A DNA stretch of 64,000 bases from Halanaeroarchaeum sulfurireducens (GCF_001011115.1 NZ_CP008874.1:806001-870000); one strand, 5' to 3'; counted from the first letter of the stretch, positions 16,726 to 24,753 are shown. The notes: generated by a model not told the origin, from the letters alone. Numbers and translations are program-made.

Positions 16726-17142
16726 TCAACGTGTGTCGAACGAGTCGATCACATCGCTCGTCGAGTACCACTCGACCAGCTCCTGATCTTCGAAGTCGGA
16801 ATCGTCACTCCAGATGACCCCATCGCTGGCTAGAGCACACGCCAGATAGAGGACATCGTCTGGGTCGGTATCGCCGATTGCTTCGTCTGCCCGCTCGATA
16901 GCCGGATAGAAATCGTCAGCAGGAACGACTTCGATGTACTGGAACAGAAGTTCAATGAACTGTGCTACTCGACCAGGCTCCATCCCGGACTTCTCCACGA
17001 TCAATTCCTCGTAATTCTCGATTTCATCGTAGACGTACGCGGGTGTCAAGAGATCAGGTTCGAGCGTGACGATGAGCTCGCGCGTTTTCGAGTCGGCGAT
17101 GAGTGCGGAGATGACGACGTTGGCGTCGATGACCAGCTTCAT
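16726..17142 (-). CDS. PIN-domain toxin (VapC-like)
   Basis: 138 residues of a PIN-domain RNase. MKLVIDANVVISAL supplies the first acidic residue, EIENYEE a middle one, and DPDDVLYLACAL plus WSDDSDFED the C-terminal acidic cluster. VapC-type toxins cut tRNA or rRNA with two metal ions. The gene lies 8 bases after an RHH-like antitoxin gene on the same strand, the standard antitoxin-first order. It probably stabilises the integrated element. The PIN subgroup is the PRK-like one often called putative toxin; the RNA target is unknown. Confidence 0.82.
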   Translation of the reverse strand: MKLVIDANVVISALIADSKTRELIVTLEPDLLTPAYVYDEIENYEELIVEKSGMEPGRVAQFIELLFQYIEVVPADDFYPAIERADEAIGDTDPDDVLYLACALASDGVIWSDDSDFEDQELVEWYSTSDVIDSFDTR

Positions 17143-17150
17143 TCGTCGTC

Positions 17151-17381
17151 CTACGCCGATTCCTCGTCAACGCGCTCGGGTCCACGCTCGTTTATCTTGT
17201 CAGCGATTTCCTGTACGTCGTTCTCAGTAAGTTTACTCCCACTAGTGAGATCGTCCATCACTTCGAGCGTCTCGATCTTCTCTTGGATAGCCTGCCGCGT
17301 CACCTCACTCCAGTTGATTTCCGGGTGCTTTTCCATTCGCTCTTTGAGGTCATCGGCCACGTTGACCGTAATCGTGGGCAT
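17151..17381 (-). CDS. Ribbon-helix-helix antitoxin (VapB-like)
   Basis: 76 residues. MPTITVNVADDLKERM is an RHH-type beta strand plus helix, and INWSEVTRQAIQEKI is the second helix. This DNA-binding fold is used by VapB/CopG-type antitoxins. The acidic C-terminal tail should wrap the PIN toxin encoded directly downstream. Autorepression of the pair is expected from the family but no operator is obvious. Confidence 0.8.
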   Translation of the reverse strand: MPTITVNVADDLKERMEKHPEINWSEVTRQAIQEKIETLEVMDDLTSGSKLTENDVQEIADKINERGPERVDEESA

Positions 17382-17480
17382 ACAGAAACCTATGTAGACA
17401 CAGAATACTGTGCCTTTCGGTGTATTTTATACCATCCGGATTCAACCGCCTCACGCCACAAAGGTCGAATCGTTCGACGG

Positions 17481-17702
17481 TCGAACGAAAGCCTGCAGCG
17501 TGCCCGAACCCTCGCGGAGCAGGCCGAGGAGCACGGCGTCACGACGGGCGTCCATCCGGCCGGGTTCGCCGCGGCCTGCCTATACAAAGCGGGGCAGGAA
17601 CAGGGGCAGTGGGTGACGCAAAGCGATGTCGCGAAGATAAAGAACGTCACGCCAACCACGGATCGGACGCATCACGAAACACTTGATGAACTCGCTGTCT
17701 AG
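17481..17702 (+). pseudogene. TFB (TFIIB) C-terminal fragment
   Basis: About 73 residues match the second cyclin-like repeat of haloarchaeal TFB: ARTLAEQAEEHGVTTG, then VHPAGFAAACLYKAG, then VTQSDVAKIKNVTP and a final helix-turn-helix THHETLDEL. The zinc ribbon, B-finger and first cyclin repeat are missing, and no start codon with a promoter precedes it in frame. It is best seen as a decayed copy of an accessory general transcription factor, of which haloarchaea have many. It overlaps the convergent TumE-like gene end by 4 bases. A short expressed TFB-like protein cannot be ruled out. Confidence 0.65.
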
Positions 17703-18187
17703 ACTGGCCAAGTAGGAAGCGAAAGCGACCCGTTCTCCCAGCTAATCGCCTCTACCGCCGCCGGCAACTGCTGTAGTCGGTCATCGAGGACGGCGAGCGG
17801 GTGCGCATCGAGAAACGACGCGCTATCCCGATCAACCGGCGTGTCTTCGTGATTAAGTTGGATGTGACAGGGGCCAAGGTCCGGATGATCGGCGTCCTGG
17901 TGGAAGCCCAGCATCAGATTCCGGTCCGGTTCGACCCAGTTGATGCGGTAGTATTCATGGTCGACGCCGGCAGGGTACCAGAAGCGAATCTCCAGTCGTG
18001 CAGTCGCCGCGTCGTAGGAGTCACTCAGGAACGTCGTCGGATCGACATCGGCGATGACGTGCCGAGGCCGGCGTCGAGACGGACGATAGCGCACGTCCTC
18101 ACAACCCGCTTGACTCGTCAATCGGTCGTGAACGTCGCGGAGGAGGGTTCGCTGTGTATAGCGGTCGCGACCGGCGAGAAAGATCAT
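17699..18187 (-). CDS. TumE-like toxin candidate
   Basis: 162 residues. The middle and end (EYYRINWVEPDRNLMLGFH, then DADHPDLGPCHIQLN and a DAHPLAVLDDRLQQLP tail) resemble haloarchaeal proteins annotated as TumE-type toxins, which pair with an upstream HTH/antitoxin gene. Here the upstream partner at 18205 encodes an HTH protein, 17 bases away on the same strand. The catalytic mechanism is not known to me and the assignment rests on remembered sequence pattern and gene pairing. If wrong, it is a conserved haloarchaeal hypothetical protein. Confidence 0.5.
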   Translation of the reverse strand: MIFLAGRDRYTQRTLLRDVHDRLTSQAGCEDVRYRPSRRRPRHVIADVDPTTFLSDSYDAATARLEIRFWYPAGVDHEYYRINWVEPDRNLMLGFHQDADHPDLGPCHIQLNHEDTPVDRDSASFLDAHPLAVLDDRLQQLPAAVEAISWENGSLSLPTWPV

Positions 18188-18204
18188 TCTGTGAGAGAGT
18201 AGGA

Positions 18205-18765
18205 TTAGCTCGTGGCGCGGTCAGCCACGTCAGCCATCTGTTCGCGGGCGGCTTCGACGTCGGAGTAGAGTTCCAGTGCGTGCTTGATGAGGTGGCGATC
18301 CTCCTCGTTCTCGCGCCAGAACGCAATGACGTCGCGGCGTTCGCGGAGCTCGGCACTTGCGAGGTCGCCGTCGGCGAGCGACTGTTCGAGCTCTTCCCAC
18401 GTCTCGACGTCGTAGGTCGCCTCCCACTCCTCGATCTCCTCGGTAATCGCCGCCAGTTCGTTGCGTAGCTCCTCACGGGTGTTTTCCTCGATGAGCGTGC
18501 GGATTTCCTCGAAGAGCAGGCGCGTGTAGTCGGGCTGATAGCGCGTGGTCTCGCCGGCCTCTACACGACGTAGTTGCCCCTGGTCGACGAGATCCTGGAG
18601 TTCCTCGTTGGTCGTGCTCCAGGCGGCATCAGCCTGCTCGCTGATCCAGTTGACTGAGCGGGGTTCGCGAAGTGACTCGGCGACCGCCCGAATGCGGTCG
18701 CGGGCGCTCATCGACTCAGTCCACGATTGGACCCCATCTCGCGGGGATTCGGTCATGGTTGGCAC
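18205..18765 (-). CDS. HTH protein of the DUF7342 type, likely antitoxin/regulator partner
   Basis: 186 residues. A winged HTH occupies about 30-85 (EPRSVNWISEQADAAWSTTNEELQ in two parts, then QGQLRRVEAGETTRYQPD). It is followed by a long, very charged helical region (TREELRNELAAITEEIEEWEA), probably a coiled coil for dimerisation. Such proteins commonly precede TumE-like genes in haloarchaea, consistent with an autoregulated toxin-antitoxin pair. A TATA element on the minus strand at 18795-18802 lies about 33 bases upstream, which favours the ATG at 18765. Confidence 0.65.
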   Translation of the reverse strand: MPTMTESPRDGVQSWTESMSARDRIRAVAESLREPRSVNWISEQADAAWSTTNEELQDLVDQGQLRRVEAGETTRYQPDYTRLLFEEIRTLIEENTREELRNELAAITEEIEEWEATYDVETWEELEQSLADGDLASAELRERRDVIAFWRENEEDRHLIKHALELYSDVEAAREQMADVADRATS

Positions 18766-18794
18766 CTCTTGGGACAGTGTTCGCGGCCCACTCC

Positions 18795-18802
18795 CATATA
18801 TG
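18795..18802 (-). promoter_or_regulatory. TATA box of the HTH/TumE-like pair
   Basis: The palindromic CATATATG lies 30-37 bases upstream of the ATG at 18765. It is the only AT-rich block in this intergenic region. Confidence 0.45.
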
Positions 18803-18880
18803 TTTGTACTGTCTCACATAATCAAGAGTGAGATGCGAACGAAGGCGTCCGGACGTTGAAAAGCGATATCGGCAGAAGTT

Positions 18881-19033
18881 ATGAGCCAACCGATGTACGA
18901 CCGATATTCTGACTTTGAGGAACTACGGCCGACCGGCGAGGCATCCCACATCCCGGACACGATGCTGGACGACGGGTGTGAGAGTGACCTCCTGGCGGCA
19001 ACGCGTCGCGGCGAGCACTGGTGGCGACGCTGA
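18881..19033 (+). CDS. 50-residue hypothetical protein
   Basis: A short frame starting MSQPMYDRYSDFEELRPTG and ending in GEHWWRR. The acidic N-terminus, normal haloarchaeal codon use and an ATG 40 bases after an open region make it a plausible micro-gene. No family is recognised. It precedes another small gene (19094) on the same strand. Confidence 0.4.
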   Translation: MSQPMYDRYSDFEELRPTGEASHIPDTMLDDGCESDLLAATRRGEHWWRR

Positions 19034-19093
19034 TGCGCCGACGACAGTCTCGTAAGGAGTCTTTCTGCGCCGGCGAGCGGTGAGGCGCTTCCG

Positions 19094-19282
19094 ATGAATC
19101 AGCAAGTCGAACAAGGCTACCGGATGCATTGTGTGCTCAGCAATCTCAGCCGGCTCGATGTCGACCAGTTGGACGACGCGGATCGAGAGCGAGTCGAGAC
19201 TGCAAGAGACCTCCTGGAAGAGGTGAGTCTACTCACGCGACCAGAGGACGGGAGCGGACCAGACGCCCCAACAGACGACTGA
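19094..19282 (+). CDS. 62-residue acidic hypothetical protein
   Basis: MNQQVEQGYRMHCVLSNL is followed by an Asp/Glu-rich helix (DDADRERVETARDLLEEV). The strong acidic bias and third-base GC preference support coding. No domain is recognised. It sits among small accessory genes of the element between two toxin-like loci. Confidence 0.45.
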   Translation: MNQQVEQGYRMHCVLSNLSRLDVDQLDDADRERVETARDLLEEVSLLTRPEDGSGPDAPTDD

Positions 19283-19330
19283 TCGTCATCGCCGTCGACG
19301 CCAGGGGCACTTCCAGTGTCGGTTTATCAC

Positions 19331-19351
19331 CCCCCAAGAGGGGTGCGGGGC
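19331..19351 (+). repeat. Copy 1 of a 21-base GC-rich direct repeat upstream of a gene
   Basis: CCCCC-AA-GAGGGGTGCGGGGC; it differs from the copy at 19761-19781 only in the two central bases (AA versus GG). The CCCC and GGGG parts can pair into a small hairpin. Each copy lies 20-40 bases before the start codon of an accessory gene (19370 and 19819), so it may be a leader or translation-control element, or a junction where gene cassettes recombine. Confidence 0.55.
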
Positions 19352-19369
19352 TTCCCCGTGAGTCCAGAC

Positions 19370-19750
19370 ATGGCGACACTACAAGCTGCGACGACGTCAA
19401 CCGGCGCAATCGTATCGGATCCACAGGCAGTCCGCGAGCTCTGTGAGAGCTACTGCTTCGGGACGCTCGACTGGGAGGTCACCGACGACGGCGAACTCAC
19501 CATCTGGGGATTCGACGATTTCGAAGTGTACGAGGCGCGGGAGAACGGCCTCCCGGACTACGCAGGCGGCATCGTGACCCACGAATTCTTGCGAGAACTC
19601 GCCGACCACCTCGAAGCTGACGAGGAACTCGACATCCAGACAGCGGGGTTCACGAAATGTCGCTTCCCAGTGCTGGCGAAGCGGTACGTCGTTCGCGACG
19701 GCGAAGTCCTCCACACGGACCTCAGTTCCCCCGAACCGATCGACGAGTAG
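19370..19750 (+). CDS. 126-residue hypothetical protein
   Basis: Start ATG 19370 (MATLQAATTSTG). Features are an acidic, mixed alpha/beta protein with FGTLDWEVTDDGELTIWGF and ADHLEADEELDIQTAGF blocks. It reads as a conserved haloarchaeal accessory protein, but I cannot name a family. It is flanked exactly by the two copies of the 21-base repeat (19331 and 19761), as though it were a cassette. The in-frame start at 19316 would translate through the first repeat and is rejected. Confidence 0.6.
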   Translation: MATLQAATTSTGAIVSDPQAVRELCESYCFGTLDWEVTDDGELTIWGFDDFEVYEARENGLPDYAGGIVTHEFLRELADHLEADEELDIQTAGFTKCRFPVLAKRYVVRDGEVLHTDLSSPEPIDE

Positions 19751-19760
19751 AGTTGTTCAT

Positions 19761-19781
19761 CCCCCGGGAGGGGTGCGGGGC
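19761..19781 (+). repeat. Copy 2 of the 21-base GC-rich direct repeat
   Basis: CCCCC-GG-GAGGGGTGCGGGGC, 37 bases before the DUF6735 start codon. See copy 1 at 19331-19351. Confidence 0.55.
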
Positions 19782-19818
19782 GATCCAGTCGTGGTCGCCC
19801 TGCGAGGTGATTGTTCAG

Positions 19819-20241
19819 ATGGGTCACCGCGCACTTGTTGCGTACGAACGGACAGACGGACAGTACACGCTCCACTACTCTCATTGGGGCGCAGCGAACC
19901 TGAAGCTCAAACACCGAATCTCGGCTGAGTCGCCGTTCGGTGGCGAAGACACCGACACCAAGTGGGCGAAACAGCTCCTCGCGGAGCTAGCCGATGGCCT
20001 CGAGGCAGACGCCGTCGACGGCTATCTGGCTGGCGAGGACCGCCTATTCGCCGAGGTCGAGGCCGACATCAATCTCGCGGTGGAGTTGGTCAGCACTCCG
20101 AGGCCCATAGAAGGATGCAAAGCCCGCGTCTTCGAGCACTTCTTCGAACTCCCAGCGGGACATACCCGCTGCTTCAGCAGCCCGGCCGAGCGACAGATCG
20201 CCGAGCACGTATCGACCGACGGCGGTCGCCAGCTCATCTGA
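19819..20241 (+). CDS. DUF6735-family protein, C-terminus probably replaced
   Basis: 140 residues starting MGHRALVAYERTDGQYTLHY, with SHWGAANLKLKHRIS and FGGEDTDTKW following. This N-terminal part is the haloarchaeal DUF6735 pattern, of unknown function. From about residue 95 the frame runs antisense through the UPF0175 gene on the other strand and loses family character, so the original C-terminal part is probably missing. This looks like a recombination junction between accessory cassettes. The start at 19819 is chosen because the family starts with MGHR. Confidence 0.65.
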   Translation: MGHRALVAYERTDGQYTLHYSHWGAANLKLKHRISAESPFGGEDTDTKWAKQLLAELADGLEADAVDGYLAGEDRLFAEVEADINLAVELVSTPRPIEGCKARVFEHFFELPAGHTRCFSSPAERQIAEHVSTDGGRQLI

Positions 20242-20268
20242 GGATTCGCTGCTTGAAGACGCCATCAC
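20044..20268 (-). CDS. UPF0175-family small protein (antitoxin-like)
   Basis: 74 residues. LATAVGRYVLGDLSLGRAA and GMSRWEFEEVLEDAG form the helix-turn-helix-like heart of UPF0175 proteins, and FYGPRSADQLHREID is the typical C-terminal part. These proteins usually pair with a PIN or other toxin gene and may act as antitoxins or DNA-binding regulators. No partner is adjacent. The N-terminal beta-strand seen in full-length members is short here. The gene overlaps the 3' end of the DUF6735 frame in antisense. ATG 20268 or 20265 could start it. Confidence 0.65.
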   Translation of the reverse strand: MMASSSSESSDELATAVGRYVLGDLSLGRAAEAAGMSRWEFEEVLEDAGFASFYGPRSADQLHREIDVGLDLGE

Positions 20269-20376
20269 ACATATTCGTCAGTTCTACAAACCTAATAATC
20301 TACCGCGGCCGGGGTTCCAAATCGAACGCCTCGTTCTATTCCCACGATCTCAGCGGACATCCCCCGAAGCCCATTA

Positions 20377-21330
20377 TCACCAGGACCAGGGCGAATAGTC
20401 GTCCGGATCGTAGGTGAGTGCAGTCTCCGGCACCTCGGTCAGCGTGTATTTCAACGCCTCCCCGTGGTCGTCGATCATCCGCTCGTAGACCTCTGCGGTC
20501 TTCAAGCCGGTCTTGAAGACGAACTCGGTCGTGAGCTGTGACCGCCGCATGTCCTTGTAGATGTCCATGCCGGAGTGGCCGATGTGGATCGCGTCGACGT
20601 TCACCTTCGCGAATCGCTTCACCAGCGGCAGATACTGCGTCGCCACCTCGTGTGACTGCGTTCGTGCGTCGAGGTGGGTACTGCACTCGTCGAAGTGCCA
20701 CCAGACCGGCGTCTCGGGTGCGATCTCGGGTGGCTTTCCCGAAACTCCGCCCGTCTCGACGTATCGCTCGTCGCCGAAGACCAGCGCGCGAAACGCCTCG
20801 ATATCGGTCACGACGTGATCGGCCCCCTCCAGGGTCCGCATGTTCGTCACGACGGCGTGCTCTCGCGTGTCGTATTTCAGCGGCACGAGTTCGCGCCAGA
20901 GTTCCAGCCACAGGCCGGCGAAGCCGGTCTTACCCGTGTTCATCCCGCCGAAGATCAGCGCCGAGTACGGGGCGCCGTCGTTTACGATCGACCGGGCGAC
21001 CTTCGCGAGCGCCTGCGCCTCGCTCACCTCGACGTCACGCTCCGTCACGCCCACCGCGTAGGACGTGGCGTCGGGAATCTGTGCCCCGACGTAGTCCGTC
21101 GCGGCCTGCTGTCGGAGCACGCTGGCCATCTTCGTCTCCGCGAAGCGGGCGGGCACCGCCTCGGACGGTGGCTCGTATATCGACTCCACGAACGACAGCA
21201 GGTCGGCCGTCGCGGAGCCCGGTTCGACGATCCCCGTGTGCGGATACAGATCGGCGTTCTCCTTCGATCGCAGGTCGCCACGGACGAACTCGCGCAGCTT
21301 CGCCGAACTGAACGCCCGGTGTTCAGTCAT
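20377..21330 (-). CDS. VP8-like P-loop ATPase of the pleolipovirus core
   Basis: 317 residues. GGMNTGKTG near residue 150 is a Walker A motif, and WWHFDECSTHLD near 215 is a Walker B with catalytic Glu. Last gene of the leftward operon, overlapping the ORF7-like gene by 8 bases. In pleolipoviruses the conserved block ends with VP8, a putative NTPase, at this place. Its role there is not settled; genome handling or virion assembly is suggested. Identity as VP8-like rests on the P-loop, the length and the gene order rather than on an alignment. Confidence 0.72.
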   Translation of the reverse strand: MTEHRAFSSAKLREFVRGDLRSKENADLYPHTGIVEPGSATADLLSFVESIYEPPSEAVPARFAETKMASVLRQQAATDYVGAQIPDATSYAVGVTERDVEVSEAQALAKVARSIVNDGAPYSALIFGGMNTGKTGFAGLWLELWRELVPLKYDTREHAVVTNMRTLEGADHVVTDIEAFRALVFGDERYVETGGVSGKPPEIAPETPVWWHFDECSTHLDARTQSHEVATQYLPLVKRFAKVNVDAIHIGHSGMDIYKDMRRSQLTTEFVFKTGLKTAEVYERMIDDHGEALKYTLTEVPETALTYDPDDYSPWSW

Positions 21331-22120
21331 CGGCGGTCACCTCCGTCGAGAGCGACGGCGAATCCGCTCGCGAGGTGCCCGGGTCGTCGCCGTCGGCCGA
21401 TGTGTTCTCCTCGGCGAGCGTGCCGTCATCACCGACGGTAGCGTTCCGCGCTTCGGCGTTGGCGTCGTACTCCCACTCGTCGAGTGTTCGATCGATTGCC
21501 CGGCGGATCTCGTCGCCGTCGTAGACCGCGTCCCGCTCGAACGTCTCGATGAACGACAGCACGACGCTCCGAACCGCCGCCCGGACCATCCCACTCTGCA
21601 TCACCCGGTAGCCAAGCCCCTCTTTGGCGAGGTCCTCGAGCACGCCGCGGATCTCGGCGATCCGGCCGCGCTCCTGGATGAGTTCGAGGTCCGACGCGGA
21701 CCCGCGCCACGTCCCGGTCGCGCTGTTCGTCTCGGGATCGTAGGACTGACACTCCCAGGCCGGGACCGACGCCTGCAGGGGAAAGAGTTCGCCCTCCGCG
21801 ACGTCGAGTTCCCGCCAGGTCGCGGGCGGGAGCGCCCAGATGGCGACGTCCGCCTCGCTCGCGTCGACCTCGACGAGATAGGTGAACCCCGGCCGGTAGA
21901 GCCAGGCGACGATCCTGGCTGCCGGGGCGTAGGCCACCAGTCCGGTGAGGACGGCGACGATGGCGAACAGTTTGGCCTCTCGCGGGACGGTGATCTCGTA
22001 GCCGAGGACGGCTGCGAGGCCGACGAGGAAGACGGCGAGACCCAGGAGCGTCCACCGATCCGCGATGAGCGCCTCTCGGGCCGATCGACCCCGGCGCTCT
22101 GCTGTGGCGTCTCCGGTCAT
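21323..22120 (-). CDS. ORF7-like membrane protein of the pleolipovirus core
   Basis: 265 residues. Two hydrophobic spans near the N-terminus (about 24-41 and 48-70, LGLAVFLVGLAAVLGY and IVAVLTGLVAYAP) are followed by a soluble domain. A Ser/Thr/Asp-rich tail ends the protein. It corresponds in place to ORF7 of pleolipoviruses, between ORF6 and VP8. Its stop and start codons overlap those of its neighbours (1 base with the ORF6-like gene, 8 with the VP8-like gene), showing one tightly coupled operon. The function is unknown in the whole family. Confidence 0.65.
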   Translation of the reverse strand: MTGDATAERRGRSAREALIADRWTLLGLAVFLVGLAAVLGYEITVPREAKLFAIVAVLTGLVAYAPAARIVAWLYRPGFTYLVEVDASEADVAIWALPPATWRELDVAEGELFPLQASVPAWECQSYDPETNSATGTWRGSASDLELIQERGRIAEIRGVLEDLAKEGLGYRVMQSGMVRAAVRSVVLSFIETFERDAVYDGDEIRRAIDRTLDEWEYDANAEARNATVGDDGTLAEENTSADGDDPGTSRADSPSLSTEVTADD

Positions 22121-22770
22121 CAGAGCACCCGCTCGGGCGTACTCGTCGTGCCCGTCACTCGGCGAAACGCGATCAGCGCCGTCACGCCGACGCCGGCGAA
22201 CGCGCCGGCAATCGCCGCGATCTGGACGTCGTCACGGCCGAACGGGCCCGGAAGCAGTGTCGTGCCCGTCGTGAGCGTCGTCCCGTGGAGGACGCGTTGT
22301 GTGGCGATCGTCACGCCGACGCGGCCGTCGACCTCGGTCACGGGAATCGACACCCGATTTCGGCCGGCCTGGAGCGTGAGCGAGCGCTGCGGGATCTCGC
22401 CGCCTCCCCAGACCGCACCGGCATCGGTGAGCGTCACCAGCTGTGGCACGTCCGAGCGAATGACGAGGACCATCGTGCCGTCTTCGAGCCAGGTGGACTC
22501 GATCGCCGTGACCGGGTCGATCGTCTCTGCGGGTGGCTCCTGTGGGTCCGTCGGGGCGGACTCGTTTCTCTCGTCGTCGGTCGGTGGGTCCACCGGCGTC
22601 GACGTCTGGGGAGCAGGTGCGTCGGTCCCGGAGGGGTGCTGCCCCGGGTCCGGGGTAGTGGTGTCGTCCACGGGCGGCGTAGCGGCGGGCACCGGTGTGA
22701 CACCTGCGACGATCGCCACCGGAACGGTCACCATTACGAGCAGGATCGCTCGGTGTGAGGGGGACAGCAT
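22120..22770 (-). CDS. ORF6-like secreted/membrane protein of the pleolipovirus core
   Basis: 216 residues from ATG 22770. Signal-peptide-like start (SHRAILLVMVTVPVAIVAG), then a Pro/Thr/Asp-rich linker of about 55 residues, a beta-rich domain, and a C-terminal hydrophobic span (IAAIAGAFAGVGVTALIAF) before a basic tail. This is a type I membrane topology. It starts 4 bases after the spike gene stops. The longer frame upstream to 22935 lies antisense-free but inside the spike gene and is rejected. It corresponds to ORF6 of pleolipoviruses by place and topology. Confidence 0.65.
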   Translation of the reverse strand: MLSPSHRAILLVMVTVPVAIVAGVTPVPAATPPVDDTTTPDPGQHPSGTDAPAPQTSTPVDPPTDDERNESAPTDPQEPPAETIDPVTAIESTWLEDGTMVLVIRSDVPQLVTLTDAGAVWGGGEIPQRSLTLQAGRNRVSIPVTEVDGRVGVTIATQRVLHGTTLTTGTTLLPGPFGRDDVQIAAIAGAFAGVGVTALIAFRRVTGTTSTPERVL

Positions 22771-22774
22771 CGGG

Positions 22775-24355
22775 TCACCCCTCCCCCAGGAGGACGATGC
22801 CGACGACCGCACCGGCGAGCAGGAGCAGTCGTGTCGGGGTCCCCGACAGCAGCGAGTCCAGGAAGGAGTCGAGGCCGTCGAAGAGCCCGCCACCACTCGC
22901 GGGTGTGTCCTCCGCGACGATCTCCTCGCGTGCATCGACCAACCGCTCGAGCTCCGCGAGCAACTCCGTCGCGTTCGTCGTCTCGTAGGTGTACTCGGCC
23001 ATCGTGGCGTTCGAGACGGTCTCGCCGGTTCGCGTGTCGATCATCTCGACGATCGTGAATGGCCCCTCGAGATCGAGTGTCGCGCTCTCGGTACCGTCCT
23101 GGTAGGCCATGACGAACGCGCCCGCGTAGTCCGCGGGATCGTACAGCCGGCCCGTTTCGAGCCCGGAGAGGTCGTCGCCCGTGTAGAACACCGACCCGTT
23201 GTAGGTGGTGCCATTGTATTCGACGACGTGCGAGGTGGGCAGGTTGCCGGCGTAGCCCATCATCGCGAACTGGGAGGCCAGAAACGCGTAGTACCCGGTC
23301 GAATTGTACTCGGTGGCAGCTCTCGAGGCCAGCTCCGTCGGCGAGAGCACGTCCGTGGTATCGATCTCGTCGGGGTCGTACTGCTGGTACGTGGCGTTCA
23401 CCAGCGGGTCGACGTTCGCCTGCAACTGCTCGATTTCGGCGTAGACGCTGTCGTGGTAGTAGTGAAGCGTGTCCGAGGGCTCCGAGACGCCGGTCGTCGG
23501 CACGATGTCGCTCAGGCGATCGTACGCCCAGTCCTCTTGTGTCTGGGAGGGTACCTCGAGGAGAACGTGATAGGTCTGCTCCGTGAGATGGGAGTAGACC
23601 ACCTCGTTGCCCACCGCATCCGGGTGGGCAGTCGCATTGTCGCCGGAGAGATACGCGTCACCGCTGTAGTGCAGGTCGTAGGCCGACCCGTCGAGGGTCC
23701 CGTGAATGGCGACAGTGGGGACCTCACTCCCGTTCGGAAGCGTGAGCGAGCGGTTCACGAGCGTCGGGTGATACGTCCCGTCGGTGACGGTCAACGGCAT
23801 GCTCTCGCCGCCCACCCAGGCGCCGAACGACCCGGAGGACTGGATTTCGGCGTGCGCCGAGTAGTTCCAGTAGCCCACCTTCTGGCCCCAGAGCGCGTTG
23901 AGATTTGCGACGATGGGCGAATAGTACTCCTCGATGGCGGCGTGGGCGGCCCGCGTCGCCTCGGTTTCGTTCTTGCCGGCGGAATGTGCGTGAACCATTG
24001 CGATCTTGGCCTCGGTCATCGCCGGTGAGCGGGCGTCGGTCAGTCGGTTGTCGACGACCGCCAGCGCGGTCGTCTGCGATTCGTGAATGGTCCGGGCGCC
24101 CGCGTAGACGTCGGCCATCGCCGCGTCGTCGGGGTCGGACTGAACGAGTCGACAGCCGGTGTCCGCCCCGACCGCCGTCCGCGTCATCATCATGGTATAC
24201 CCCCACAGCGTGGAGTCGTACCACGAACAGTCCACGACCGATTGGGCCTCGGCTGTGCCGACCGGTGCGGCGGGTCCGATGCCACTCCCGATCGCGAGGC
24301 TCACGAGCAGCCCCGCGACGAACAGTGACGCGATACGCCTGCGGCGCCCGCTCAT
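22775..24355 (-). CDS. VP4-like spike protein of the pleolipovirus core
   Basis: 526 residues. The N-terminal signal is basic then hydrophobic (RRRRIASLF, LLVSLAIGSG), with likely cleavage after GTAEAQ. The long, Tyr/Thr/Asn-rich ectodomain has only a few cysteines. Near the C-terminus is a heptad-like stretch (ATELLAELERLVDAREEI), a linker, then the membrane anchor LLLLAGAVVGIVLLGEG. This order of signal, ectodomain, coiled coil and C-terminal anchor is that of the pleolipovirus VP4 spike, which binds the host cell and fuses membranes. It starts 4 bases inside the end of the VP3-like gene. Ectodomains of these spikes vary greatly, so lack of obvious sequence similarity is expected. Confidence 0.78.
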   Translation of the reverse strand: MSGRRRRIASLFVAGLLVSLAIGSGIGPAAPVGTAEAQSVVDCSWYDSTLWGYTMMMTRTAVGADTGCRLVQSDPDDAAMADVYAGARTIHESQTTALAVVDNRLTDARSPAMTEAKIAMVHAHSAGKNETEATRAAHAAIEEYYSPIVANLNALWGQKVGYWNYSAHAEIQSSGSFGAWVGGESMPLTVTDGTYHPTLVNRSLTLPNGSEVPTVAIHGTLDGSAYDLHYSGDAYLSGDNATAHPDAVGNEVVYSHLTEQTYHVLLEVPSQTQEDWAYDRLSDIVPTTGVSEPSDTLHYYHDSVYAEIEQLQANVDPLVNATYQQYDPDEIDTTDVLSPTELASRAATEYNSTGYYAFLASQFAMMGYAGNLPTSHVVEYNGTTYNGSVFYTGDDLSGLETGRLYDPADYAGAFVMAYQDGTESATLDLEGPFTIVEMIDTRTGETVSNATMAEYTYETTNATELLAELERLVDAREEIVAEDTPASGGGLFDGLDSFLDSLLSGTPTRLLLLAGAVVGIVLLGEG

Positions 24356-24753
24356 CGAACGGCCACGCTCCAGGAGACGACTGTGGCCACGAACGCGAGC
24401 TGGAGGCCGAGGGGATCACCGAATCCCCTGACGAGATCCGTGATCACGCCGACGTACTGGAAGCCGATGATGAGCGCCGGTCCGAGGACGATCACCACCT
24501 GCTCCCAGTCCTGGTAGTGTTCGAAGGCCCTCGTTTCGGAGCTCGCGAACGCGATGACGAACGCGAGCAGCGAGAGGAGGATCGCGTGATCGGTCGTGAG
24601 CGTGTACTCGAACCAGGGCAGCGAGACCTGGGAGATGCCGCCGAACTGGTAGAGCGAGGCGATCACGAACGCCACGGAGAGCAGCGCCGGGAGCGTCCGG
24701 AAGTTGGTGTAATCCGAGAGGGCGGCGCTCATCTTGGGAGTGGCGCCCATCAC
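24352..24753 (-). CDS. VP3-like internal membrane protein of the pleolipovirus core
   Basis: 133 residues with four hydrophobic spans (about 22-40, 50-70, 85-105 and 112-132). Size and topology are those of pleolipovirus VP3, the small integral protein on the inner face of the virion membrane. It directly precedes the spike gene with a 4-base overlap, and follows the 116-residue gene with another 4-base overlap. It is the first virion gene in the conserved VP3-VP4-ORF6-ORF7-VP8 block. The call is structural and positional; sequence similarity should be tested. Confidence 0.75.
   Translation of the reverse strand: MMGATPKMSAALSDYTNFRTLPALLSVAFVIASLYQFGGISQVSLPWFEYTLTTDHAILLSLLAFVIAFASSETRAFEHYQDWEQVVIVLGPALIIGFQYVGVITDLVRGFGDPLGLQLAFVATVVSWSVAVR

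Noticed and set aside
21236-24028. A 930-codon open frame on the plus strand opposite the virion operon
   Set aside because: High-GC shadow frame antisense to three genes with clear signal peptides, membrane spans and coupled starts.
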